Assembly (NCBI RefSeq): GCF_947507565.1
Contig: NC_089185.1
Span: 1,674,001 to 1,738,000 of the forward strand
DNA length: 64,000 nt
From: Oscarella lobularis
Taxonomy: Eukaryota > Porifera > Homoscleromorpha > Homosclerophorida > Oscarellidae
Direction: 5' to 3'
Under the pieces are notes generated by a model, which had not been told where the DNA came from, searched no databases, and saw nothing but the letters and a program-made list of their open reading frames with translations. Of the stretch, positions 43,760-53,300 are shown piece after piece; the first letter of the stretch is position 1; each line of letters opens with the position of its first letter. A program made the translations under genes and the position numbers.

Positions 43760-44590
43760 GTGCAACTTATTACGTGCGTAACTCCCTAATTGAATTATAC
43801 TATATATGGTCAAGTGCCTGTAAACAGTCTCAGATCCAAAAAAGACCGTTGCGTACGCAATCCAAGCATAAGCACATCGCAAATAATTCTTTTCTATGTA
43901 AAATGACTTTTATCCGGGAAAGCCATTGCAGTTTCCTGGAGTTTGAAGTCAGAGTGAATAGATTGTAAGAGGAATTGCATTTAATCCTGTGAAAAATGCA
44001 AGGACTTTCCCTCCAAAAACGATTAGCATGGTTTTAGTACTTTAAATTTTAATACTTTGTAGTCACTTTTTTATTGCCTGCCTGCCTGCTTCTTCTACCG
44101 TACTATTTAAAAAAAATACATTTTACCTTAGTCAAAATGGCCAGATAATCTTCGGAGTCCAGCCTCATCAAGAAACGCTGTTTTCAGTGTCTAAGACGAT
44201 CTTGCACTGATAACTTCCTTAACAGCTTCTGTAGGGAAAGCATTTATCTAACTTTTCATTGTGGCGTTTTTGTTCCACTCTTTTCTCCCTCCCTCCCTCC
44301 CTCCCTCCCTCCCTCCCTCCCTCGTACGGAGTGAATCGCCTCGGTTATCGATGAAGGAAATCATTTTCGACGAAGAAAATCATTTTCAAATCGTCTAAGG
44401 GTCGCAATTTGACCCAATGCACTGAAGCGTCTCAAACGTCGTCTTCTGTAAACAGCAGCTCTTCATAATCCGAGTCGTGACCGGAAGGGGACTCTGGACG
44501 AGGAGGGGGTCTCCTGCAGATGTGGGAGTTTCCTCGACATCGTGGGAGAGACGCTGATCCGGCCTGTCCCGACAAAAGGGATAGTCGTTC
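43760..44590. other. Region without a recognisable gene
   Basis: AT-rich, with the CCCT microsatellite and a duplicated AAATCATTTTC step near 44358. No coding signal is supported. Confidence 0.4.
44283..44323. repeat. CCCT microsatellite
   Basis: About ten perfect CCCT (TCCC) units in a row, in an otherwise gene-free stretch (43760-44590). Confidence 0.98.
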
Positions 44591-44599
44591 ATTCAGATC

Positions 44600-45088
44600 G
44601 CGTCCGCATTGAGCGTAGAGATTTCAGCTGTCGCTTCGACGTGCAGAAGCGGATGGGCTCTAGGCTTCGAAAGTGGAAGGGCGACCATCATCGTACCATC
44701 AAAGAGAATGGCAAAAGCGTTGCCGGAGCAAGTCGTCTGACAGATACCATCGTAGACGAGTCATTGAAGTTTATATCATTGAATTAATATTTAAAGTTGC
44801 ACTTTTATTCTTGGAGCAACATTAGTGACGTGGACAGCATGTTCCGCGCCACCCCAAAACCATCCTCTACTACTCCAGCCAACTGTACGGGCCAGCCCAC
44901 GAACAAGCAGTTGACCGCGTGAAAGATGGCCGCCATGATAACATCCACTTCTACGACCACGACTCCTGCCCCCTTGTTGGAGGAACAGCGTCATCAATTT
45001 TTCCCAATTGGCAAGGAGTCGTGGTGCAAATGGCAAAAGGATAAGGCGGCCGGAACAAAAACTTGCGATCCAGACAAGGCAAGAATGT
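44600..45088 (+). pseudogene. Mutator-like (MULE) transposase, middle part, copy 3
   Basis: The plus strand reads FDVQKRMGSRLRKWKGDHHR, ENGKSVAGASRLTDTIVDES, then ISDVDSMFRAT. After a scrambled stretch comes QFFPIGKESWCKWQKDKAAG, TKTCDPDK. The order VQKRMGxRLRxL / GxxRLTDxxID / GNVxxMxxA / CPxGxxSWCxWQxDxA is that of the PF20700 MULE family. The segment overlaps in the family what copies 1 and 2 only partly cover, so the three copies are independent insertions. A TAA after FISLN and a frame change inactivate it. Confidence 0.75.
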
Positions 45089-45089
45089 T

Positions 45090-45152
45090 AGCCTCGTACC
45101 CAGGCCTCGTCTCCGCTTTCGCTAGTGCGCGCGGAGAGAGGCCTGGGCGCAT
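45090..45152. repeat. Short inverted repeat CCCAGGCCTC...GAGGCCTGGG
   Basis: CCCAGGCCTCGTCTCCGC pairs with GCGGAGAGAGGCCTGGG around TTTCGCTAGTGCGC. A compact GC-rich foldback directly at the 3' limit of the MULE fragment, possibly a MITE end. Confidence 0.7.
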
Positions 45153-45353
45153 ACTACCCCTCGTGACCCCCTACCTCTCCACGTGATTGCCTTATAAGGA
45201 ATCGCGCGTTCATGTCGAATTAAAAACCTTGTCGCCTTTGCCTTCGTGTCACTCTTCTGACTCACGTTCGCCACCTTCCGATGGGGCGTCTCAGGCAGAC
45301 GTACGTTCGACTCGCGTACATCTAGCACGTTATACAGGTCTACTTAGTCAGAA

Positions 45354-46455
45354 ATGGCTCAAAATCCGGACCTGAAACGCGTTCTAGAGAGGATCTTCCG
45401 CTATTCCTCTTTTCGCGAAGGCCAGAATGAAGCAGATTTAGCTGTTCTGGCTGGCAAAGACGTCATCGTGCGCCTAACGACGAGCGGGGGAAAATCCCTC
45501 TGTTATCAGCTTCCGGCATTAGCCATGGATTAGAGCAAGTGCTGCTTTGTTATTAGCCCACTTGTCTCACTAATGCGTGACCAGGTACTGCGCACGTCGG
45601 CGCAGTGAAGTAAGAATAGTCATTTCTCTAGGTTTCCAAGCTGGCATCATTGGGAATTTCTGCCAAAGGAGAATTAGTGAGATCAGAGACTTCAGCAGTG
45701 GAATGGATATTGAACAACAAATTTGGTATGTCAGCTGTGAAATACCTCCCTCTATCTATCTGAATTCATCTGTGCAGTTTACCTTTCGCCGGAAATTGTT
45801 CTGAGCGAGTCATGACAGAAAGCCCTGAAGTGGAAAAAGGTCAAAAACCGTGTCGGCTTACTTGCCATCGACGAAGCGCATTGCATTGAGGAATGGTGAG
45901 AGAATTGTACCACCTAAGAGACTTTGCATTCTTCCTGTCTTATCGATGTTATTAAAAACATAGGGGGCAGAAATTTCGTAGAGATTTCTCAAAGCTGGGC
46001 GACCTGAGGAGTTTCCTTGACTGTCGTGTCATTGCCCTAACTGCCACAGCACCGCGGCCAACACTTGCCGCTATTAGGTCATCTCTGCATATGACCGATC
46101 CTGTTGTGTTGTCCTATCCACTGGATAGGAGAAATATCTTTCTTCTTAGAACAAGATATACTACTTTGCAGGCAATTATTGCACCAGAATTTAGCCATAG
46201 ATAACTGTTTTCCTCTGTTAGAGTATATGTGCATATTTCAACAAGATTGTCAGGGAAGAGCCGGAGATCTTCAAGACAATAATATACGTGCAGAAGAAAA
46301 TCACGGCTGTGAAAATTTGGCAAATGCTTGCTCCGAGTAAAGATGCTGTTGGAATGCACCATTCAAGTCTACGGGAAGAGACCAAAAAGCAAGTCGAGCA
46401 AAATTTCCGAAATGGAAGGACAAAAATTGTCATTGCAACGATTGGATTTGGACTG
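45354..46455 (+). pseudogene. RecQ-family DNA helicase, multi-exon, with stops
   Basis: Exons 45354-45584, 45632-45725, 45778-45895, 45964 to about 46190, and a last piece ending at 46455 are joined by GT...AG introns. Helicase motifs are clear: RYSSFREGQNEADLAVLAGK (motif 0), SGGKSLCYQLPALAMD (Walker A; the usual TGSGKS is TSGGKS), CCFVISPLVSLMRDQ (Ia), LLAIDEAHCIEEW (Walker B DEAH), RVIALTATAPRPTLA (III). Then come SYPLDRRNIF, MHHSSLREETKKQVEQNF (IV-V) and KIVIATIGFG. RecQ enzymes unwind DNA 3' to 5'. A TAG at 45531 and a TGA at 45813 interrupt exons 1 and 3, and the stretch from 46160 to 46290 has several stops. The copy ends where a Penelope-like element begins. RecQ-like copies are numerous in sponges and cnidarians. 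Confidence 0.85.
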
Positions 46456-46499
46456 GTAAGGTTAAAAATCTTTGGTGACGAGATTGCCCCATAGAGAAT

Positions 46500-46938
46500 T
46501 AAAAATATCCGCAAGACGTTCTACTGGTAACGGTAGAAGTCTCCGCTCTCTACACCTCGATTCCCCAGGGAGAGGGTATATAGGCGTGCGGAAAATACAA
46601 ATAGTACAAAAATAATATGCCGTACGCTCGAGATATTGTGCAAACATTTCTCGAATACATTCTGAAAATGAACGTCTTCACGTTCAACGGCAAACACTAT
46701 CTCCAACAGCACGGCATGGCCATAGGAAAAGTGTGCTCCGTGTCTCGCCAAACTATTTATGGCCGAGCTCGAACACCTTTTTCTCGACAGAGAAAATAAG
46801 GATCGTAGGCCAATAGACTGGAAACGCTATAGACGACGTCTGGATGACGTGGTCGCACGGTCGAGCTAGTCTCGACGCATTTCTCGGCCGCCTCAACCGA
46901 TATCTTCAATATATCAAAAGCACGTGGACGATTACCCG
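46500..46938 (+). mobile_element. Penelope-like element (PLE), reverse transcriptase part, 5' side
   Basis: The frame reads LVTVEVSALYTSIPQGEG (family LVTxDVxSLYTNIP), then ILKMNVFTFNGKHYLQQHGM, where AMGTxxAP should follow. After a frame change come KLFMAELEHLFLDREN and RRPIDWKRY, and then the catalytic YIDDVWMTW split by one missing base. IKSTWTIT ends this part at the inserted 1785-bp element. Two TAG codons lie upstream of 46620. The rest of the element resumes at 48724. Confidence 0.85.
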
Positions 46939-46954
46939 TACGAAAAAAGTCATG

Positions 46955-47105
46955 TGCACTCACGAGTATCTCATGATGTTCTCGTGGATTCACGTGAGAA
47001 TATTCCACGAGAAATTTGGGACCACCTCATGATAGACATTCTCACGAGACTCGCTGTCATGAGCACCTTCATGAGAAGCACCACTCATGAAAACGCTTCA
47101 TGCGT
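46955..47105. repeat. Left subterminal repeat cluster (CACGAG / TCATGA)
   Basis: Repeated ACTCACGAG, CTCATGATG, ATTCACGTGAGAA, TTCTCACGAGAC, CTTCATGAGAAG and CACTCATGAAAA steps in both orientations, able to form many small hairpins. It mirrors the cluster at 48505-48712. Confidence 0.8.
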
Positions 47106-47244
47106 ATCTATGATAACGAGTGTTACGATGTTTATTTCGTTTTTATTGTAGTTTTATATGAGTACACTACACCGATAAATACTACTTTGAAGAAACTCAG
47201 TTTTACCGCTGAATGCTACTATACTTCTTTGTTTTCGCTAGAAC

Positions 47245-48119
47245 CGGTTTTCTTGAATATGGACTTAATTGGCATATCGAGGAAAACTTGATTCAGGCTT
47301 CTTCTCATTTCAGTGTCCGACCACGGCTTGCTTGGATGGACACTTTCAACAAGACCTGAAAGTAGATATAAGATTCTCTAGGACCTGAAAAATCATGTTT
47401 CCTCACCAACAAACATATTGTACTTTTCCTCGTCTGCCAATTAAGAGTTTCTGATCTTTTCCATTCTTGGACTTAAGCTCTTCTTCAGTGAATATCTCTG
47501 GAGCAAGCTTTCTCGCCGGGCATTCATTCGCCAGCAGAAACCACTGTTGCAGCACCCAAACGGTACCAAAAGTTATGAACTAAAAGGAAGTAATCTTTCC
47601 TGTTGAAGTAGCTGCTCAATTATATCTATCTTGCCTGATCATCCTCGGAGTATTTTCTCCTTGCATTTGGAGAAGGCTCAGTGTTGAAATCTTTTTTATC
47701 AGCGAGAGGAACATGCACTCTGAATATATAACGTCGACCGAGCATTCTTCTAACGTTGAACGTGAACAGAAAAAATCATGTAATAACTATTATTCCATAC
47801 GATAGCATTTGATGTTTAATATATTAGTTTAATTCTGTGATCGATTTCTTGTAATAGCTCAATCTTCGATATTTTGTCTTCGCGCACGCCGTCTTAAATC
47901 CTCGTAGCGAATCTTAAATAGCCCTAAAGGAAAGTTTTCATTGAGGCGAAAGCTCACCGAGATAAGCCTCATAATCAAAGAAAATAACTTACTCCTTGAA
48001 TGGTATTTTTCCACTCCGCGACGCTCCTAGCTCCTGAAGTCGACCTCGTCCCTAGAACTCAAGTCCCTGTCGTCATTTGTCTCTGCCCTAAATCGCTTCT
48101 TCGAAGGCTCAGACGTCAT
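47245..48119 (-). CDS. Unrecognised gene inside the 1785-bp element, several exons
   Basis: On the minus strand, MTSEPSKKRFRAETNDDRDL starts at 48119. Coding-like pieces follow near 47930-47870 (LFKIRYEDLRRRARRQNIED, after a CTTTAG acceptor), 47760-47640 (MLGRRYIFRVHVPLADKKDF, ARRKYSEDDQ), 47580-47410 (QQWFLLANECPARKLAPEIF, EEELKSKNGKDQKLLIGRRG) and 47355-47245 (LVESVHPSKPWSDTEMRRSL, NQVFLDMPIKSIF, after a CTTTCAG acceptor). The pattern FTEEEL...G...Q.L followed by a helix with RRSLNQ weakly recalls BEN domains (DNA-binding), but this is a guess. One TAG sits after VDFRS, and I could not fix all junctions. It could encode the element's DNA-binding protein. Confidence 0.35.
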
Positions 48120-48124
48120 TTCGG

Positions 48125-48463
48125 TTGGAGCAGCTGAGATCTGAATCGTATCCTTGGTTTTCAGACGGGACAGTAAAGTCCCGGTTAAAGGCGAGCGAAA
48201 AACAGCTTCTGAGAGCTTTTTTTACTAGAATGAGCAAACATCCCAAGAAGTACCGACAGTGGAGAGGCTGTTCTGGAGCGAAAATTCCAAAACAATCAAC
48301 GAGCAGCTGGAGAAAGGCATTGAACGTTAACGTTACTGGCCATGGCGTTGAACGTTTGGATGAAGATGACCTCGAAGGTACCCTTATGGACGTCAGTTTG
48401 CCGTATACGTACGTGGCATATCTGTGTTGTAGTATCAGGTATACGTACGCGTGTAAGTGGTAG
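48125..48463 (+). CDS. Unrecognised ORF inside the 1785-bp element, divergent from the minus gene
   Basis: An ORF of 112 codons starts 5 bp from the minus-strand ATG, so the two would share a promoter. It reads MEQLRSESYPWFSDGTVKSR, ASEKQLLRAFFTRMSKHPKK and RQWRGCSGAKIPKQSTSSWR. Basic and Trp-containing, possibly DNA-binding. No known domain is recognised. The C-terminal third (PYTYVAYLCCSIRY) looks non-coding, and a splice donor may lie before it. Confidence 0.3.
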   Translation: MEQLRSESYPWFSDGTVKSRLKASEKQLLRAFFTRMSKHPKKYRQWRGCSGAKIPKQSTSSWRKALNVNVTGHGVERLDEDDLEGTLMDVSLPYTYVAYLCCSIRYTYACKW

Positions 48464-48504
48464 AAGGGTAGTCTAATAGTTAGTTGCTGATATAGTAATT
48501 AAAC

Positions 48505-48712
48505 GATTCATGAAAGAACAAAGCATCTTCATGAAATTTCACGAGATATAGTAGATAAGTAAAATGTCTCATGAAGCCTCACGAGGTAGTTTTGTCTCAT
48601 GAAAAGAGTCGTGCATTTTCATGAATCTCATTAGGAAACTGAGATTCTCTCGAGATCTCACGAGAAGGCTTTGAATGTGTGAGTTGTCATGCAATCTCAC
48701 GAGTGCTCGCGA
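48505..48712. repeat. Right subterminal repeat cluster (CACGAG / TCATGA)
   Basis: Repeated TTCATGAAA, TTTCACGAGA, TCTCATGAAGCCTCACGAGG, TCTCGAGATCTCACGAGAAG and CAATCTCACGAG. Such clusters next to the termini are transposase-binding arrays in some DNA transposon groups (for example CACTA-type elements). Confidence 0.8.
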
Positions 48713-48723
48713 ACTTTTTCGTA

Positions 48724-49870
48724 CGTGTTAGCGAAACGGAAGCCGTCTATTTGGACGTGCACGTCTACACGGGACCCCGGTTCGCCGAAACGGGCGTCCT
48801 CGACATGGAGACGTACTTCAAACCAACCAATTCGTTCCTGTACGTCCATGCCACATCTGAACATCCGCCATCCGTATTCAAGGCCATCACGAAAGGCAAA
48901 ACCATTCGCTATCTACGTACTACCTCCTCGCAATCGAAATACAGGGAATACAGAGTGACTCTAAGGAGCGACTTGCACGATGGGGATACGACTCTAAACG
49001 AGTCGAATTGACGCTCGCCACAAATCGGTTTACAAAACGGACTTCGGTTCTCGATAAAATCGCCAATAATCTCCGTCGCGATCGAGAAACGGCGGTCGCT
49101 GCTGCCACAATGTCGTCCAACGAACGACAACGCGTGGAGCAGCAAAACCAACGAAACAAAACACTGACACGTCTGACCTTTAGTCACACGTTCACTCGTT
49201 TGTTTCCTCGCTTCCGATCCTGCTTTGAAGTCCATTGGTCACTCATCCGTCGCGATGAGAAATGGAGTCGGGTATTCAATCAAATTCCAATTATAACCTA
49301 CAAACGTGAAGCAAATCTATCTGATCGCATTTTCAGAGCACACTTACGCGGTATGAGACCCACTTCGCACTCGAACCGGGATTTGCCTCCAACGACCGGA
49401 CGTTCTTTCGTCGACGTGCTCCGCTTGAACTACCCGTGCGGACGTACACAGTGCGGCAGGTGCGACATTCTCGTGGGCGTAGTCGGCGTCAAAACTACGA
49501 CACGGTCCATTGCCTATTCAATCGAAGACCTATTCACATGCAGAATTAAACACGTGATCTACGTGATCGAATGTACTCACTGCAAACAAAACATTATGTC
49601 GGTAAAACCGACACTACGATGGTCGACCGCATGAGACACCAACGAAATTCGGCGACCGGTCGAGATCCGTCGACGGGGGACCGTCACTTCTACACACACT
49701 TTAGAATCAACGGTCTTGAATTCAAATCGACAATTCGACTCACCATAGTCGATCACATTGACGAGGAGACGGCACGATCCGACCCAACGGCCCTCTTGCC
49801 AATGGAGACGGCTTGGATGAGAAAGCCAAAAAAGTACATAAAATACATTAATACAAAAACACTTATCTAA
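48724..49870 (+). mobile_element. Penelope-like element, C-terminal part with GIY-YIG endonuclease
   Basis: Continuation of the PLE. The frame has VSETEAVYLDVHVYTGPRF, LDMETYFKPTNSFLYVHATS and HPPSVFKAITKGKTIRYLRT. After a frameshift near 48950 a 208-codon frame has LSDRIFRAHLRGM and LNYPCGRTQCGRCDIL, then RIKHVIYVIECTHCKQ, the GIY half of the nuclease. After another shift at 49600 come YVGKTDTTMVDRMRHQRNSA (YIG half), DRHFYTHFRINGLEF and LLPMETAWMRKPKKYIKY with the catalytic Glu. The ORF ends at 49870. PLEs use this nuclease for target-primed insertion. Two frameshifts here and two stops upstream make it inactive. Confidence 0.9.
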
Positions 49871-49989
49871 ATCGGCCATTTGTTTTTGTCTTGTCTTTCA
49901 CCTATCCTCCTCTAATCAATTCCTCCTTCCCTTCTCTCCTCTCCATCTATTTACAGAATCAATAAAACATTTGCCAATCCCATCATTGC

Positions 49990-50330
49990 CTTAAACGAGT
50001 CGCCCTCCAGGGATAGGTTTAGGCTTAGGGTTTCGGTGTTCGATAGCCGCAAACACCGGCCGTTGGCTTTCGCAACGATGGCAACGAGTCGCGCTCTTGG
50101 GATAGGCTCAGGGTTTGGGCGACTCTGAAACGCCACTAATACCTCGTTGCCATGCAACAAGTCGCGTTCTAGGAATAGGCTCAGGGTTTGCAAAAGAGAT
50201 CCGCCTAATAGGGATAGGATTCCTTGCGCGAAAACAGAATTTCGCTAAGAAATTCGGATTTTTGCCTTGTTGCTAGACCACCGTCTTTTCCGCCAGGGCT
50301 AGGGATTCGACTTGGGTCACAAGGAATCAA
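49990..50330. repeat. Diverged tandem repeat with GGGATAGGxTxAGGGTTT core
   Basis: The core recurs at about 50010 (AGGGATAGGTTTAGGCTTAG), 50098 (GGGATAGGCTCAGGGTTTGG), 50172 (AGGAATAGGCTCAGGGTTTG), 50207 (AGGGATAGGATTCC) and more weakly at 50297 (GGGCTAGGGATTCG). GAGTCGC and AACGATGGCAACGAGTCGC steps lie between. The period is roughly 75-90 bp. The AGGGTTT words are only reminiscent of telomeric repeats. Confidence 0.75.
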
Positions 50331-53300
50331 TCCTAATGCTACCAACGCGGGAAAATTTGCGAGACGTCTGAAAAGAGCCCGATTTGCAAAATCTGGATTG
50401 AGCGAAATTTGGACCAAACTTCGATCGCACGCGCACAAAACCTCTACGCGCCTTTTAACAAACCCAAAACCATTTCAAAAAACCAAAAAAAGCGAATCGA
50501 ATCGGTTCGGCTAAGCAGAAAATCGATAAACAAGATCCGATTTTCGAGACTCTGCTCGCGAAAAACCGCACAGTTTCGAAACGAAACGTCGTAAAAGCAT
50601 CGCACCGATGCCAATCGATTCGCCGTGGTCCAATCTATAAGACCCGGTACCACATTTACCAATTTTCGCTAATTTTCGATTTAAAATTAAGACAAATAAA
50701 CAAATACCCCTACGCGCGTACACGAAAACCGCACCATCCTCAACGTGCCGCCACTCGGTGACGCCGCGTCGTACAACGACATATCCTTAAAATTCGCTAG
50801 AAGACTTTCAGGCAAGCTCTGGTTCGCTTCACGAGTTCTTCTCTTGTCATAGAATCAGGCAGTTATCATTGCCGACTAAGTCCTAAGGAGTTAATCCATT
50901 TCAGAAATTTGTTAAAACTTTTTTAAAAAAGTATACGGATCAAATTTTCAATGTGAAATCTGAAAAGATAGCTAACACTTTTAAAAACTCTCCGAATAGA
51001 GTGAACCTACGCATTAATGTACCACGTGACCTTTCGCGCTTAAAGGTTGTTTGGCTTAACTGCTTGCAAAGATCTTTCGCGGCATTAATTACTACTTACA
51101 GTCAAGCAACAAAAAATCGTAAAATCATGATTCTAGTATGCTTCGCTTGTTATTAACAAATTGGTTCATTTGCACGCTCTACGTACAAGGCTAAACTGCA
51201 TCAAGCTCCTATTCGTTATAGCCTCTAAAGAGCAAAGGTAAAATATTCACTGTTAATAGAATGAGTCTTTCCCAACACCAAAAGAGTGTTGGATCCCTTG
51301 CAATTATTTTGATGTCCTCGAGGGGCCTTCTCTCCTCTCTTTTCCGTTCTTCTTACCACGATTCGAATCGCTAATGACTCCGAAGCAATTTCGACTGCTG
51401 CAGGTGACGTTCGTCAGCTTTGATGTGATTTCCGAGGAGAGATTTTTTACCTATTGTCTTACGATGCGATCTTCTTGTAGACTGCAATCCGTTTTTGCTC
51501 ATTTTCAACGTCGTCCATTAGAAATAAACGCTTTTCGCTGTCGCATTGAGTGGGAAAAAATAAGAAAGCGGTAGAACGTTGGTGACGTTACGGCTGCCAC
51601 GAAAGCATGCGCAAGACGCGCGAACAGTCACGTGTAGCGCACGAGGTAAGGTTCGTACGGTTCTTCTAGCGTCTGCTTCTATTGCCCCTGATGAAAATAC
51701 TTAGACAAGCATATGTCTTACGCTTTCGTGGAGAAAACGTCTTTTAAAAGCGACTGAGGCCCCTTTAGAAACACTTAGCAATTTCGTATCGAAAGAAAGA
51801 TCTTACACTGACTTCCTTTAGGAATTATGGAATGTTCCTAACGCCAACCAAGGTGAGCCATCAATAGTCGATGCGGGGGCCCCCTACGAGAGATCGTCTG
51901 ATGAACAACACACAGACTTATACTGAGTGATTAGTGATTAGACACAGATGTTTTTCGTGATTCTGACTACGATTACTTATCCCTCTAAAGAAAAAACGAC
52001 ACGTGAATCTTTTACATTAACATAATTTGTTTTTAGTTAATTGAAAATCCAACTGGAGTCTCACACAGGTATTTAAAATACTTTACGTATAGAACTCTTT
52101 AGTTTATCTTGAAGGCTTTTTATGTGATTTTATAGTTCACCCCACCAACTCTGAGCTCTCAGAGCTCTCAAGTTAAAACGCCTCTGCTTCTGCTAGATAA
52201 GACTAATTTTCTTTTAGATTTTTAAGAGGCTACACCTCAAGAGTGACATTTTTAGTATTTATTTTTTGATGAAATAAATTTATTCTTATGTGCTCACGTG
52301 ACTTCGATTTGGTGTTGGCTTACCCTAAAGTGACGAGCTTTCCTAACACGTGATGGCTCGTGCTGCCTACCCTTTTTACAGTGTTGACAAGCCACGCCGT
52401 TTTTCGTATTGGTGTTTAGAGGTTTCTATTGGGGTCATGCAAACAGCACAATGATGTTGGCTTTGATTCATAATGCCGTTCGTTCACCCCAAAATTAAAC
52501 GTATCAGTAATTTAGGCTTCAATTTTATTACATATACAATTGGCATTAAAAAGGCTTCTACTAGCACTAAAAATAAATCCTTATTCATTTCATGCATTCA
52601 TGCAATCTCAATTTGAAAAATGTTTTAGTTCTTTGCTCAGCAAGTGAGGAATATTTGGCTTGATATGTACGGTATTTGGAAATCACATGGATGGGGTACG
52701 TACCTTTCCGGCTGTTCTTCTCCTCAGTGAACGCGATAATGAGGTAGCAGCGTTTCCTGCATGCTTGACGGTGTGAATAATGCCTAAATAAATTAACTTT
52801 AACATTGGCACAGAAGCGAAAACACAGAAAAAGCTTCACGCCTTAGAATTCTCTGCAAAAGACCTTCCTTTATGGAGATAGAGTTAGAACCGGAGCCAGT
52901 GCCTAAAAGAGCAAGTTTGATAGAAAGAGAAAGAGAGTCATACTAAAAGAGTCACCGAAAAATTGAAGGGACGGGCGTTGCTTTAAGAAGATGCACCGTT
53001 GACCTATAGCTGTTTGCAGCTGTCGTTTTTGGCTAAATCTTTTAGTTTTCTTCGTTTTCAGATCGATACACTAGATGTAGGCAAAGAAAAGCAAGAAACA
53101 TACAAAAGGGTGATCCTCAGCTAAAGGAGAGAGAGGGAGAGAATTACAAGACTGATGTTCGTGGGAACTCGCGATATGGAGCAATACGCGTGAAGAAAGA
53201 TGAACATTGCGCGCGCTTAGTTGAGGTACAGCTCTACACGCGAAGGATCCAATTCTCGCAGAGTACCAGAGGGCAGATGGTGACAGTTAAAGGCTGACAC

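Larger units (their letters stand above)
46939..48723. mobile_element. Unidentified 1785-bp DNA element inserted in the PLE
   Basis: The ends are inverted: TACGAAAAAAGTcatgtgcACTCACGAG on the left and, read inward from the right, TACGAAAAAGTTcgcgagcACTCACGAG. The outside dinucleotide CG is present on both sides (46937-46938 and 48724-48725), giving a candidate 2-bp duplication (CGT on one reading). With the insert and one CG left out, the PLE frame runs TWTIT-R-VSETEAVYLDV without a break. About 150 bp next to each end is packed with CACGAG, TCATGA and TCTCATGA words in both orientations. The inside carries coding-like exons on the minus strand and a plus-strand ORF, and no transposase that I recognise. 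Confidence 0.8.

Noticed and set aside
45181-45353. Upstream exon of the RecQ gene
   Set aside because: No acceptor/donor pair or motif links it; the ATG at 45354 begins the conserved motif 0 region directly.
49990-50330. Telomere repeat array
   Set aside because: The AGGGTTT words are spaced 75-90 bp apart in a longer diverged unit; there is no tandem TTAGGG or TTTAGGG run.
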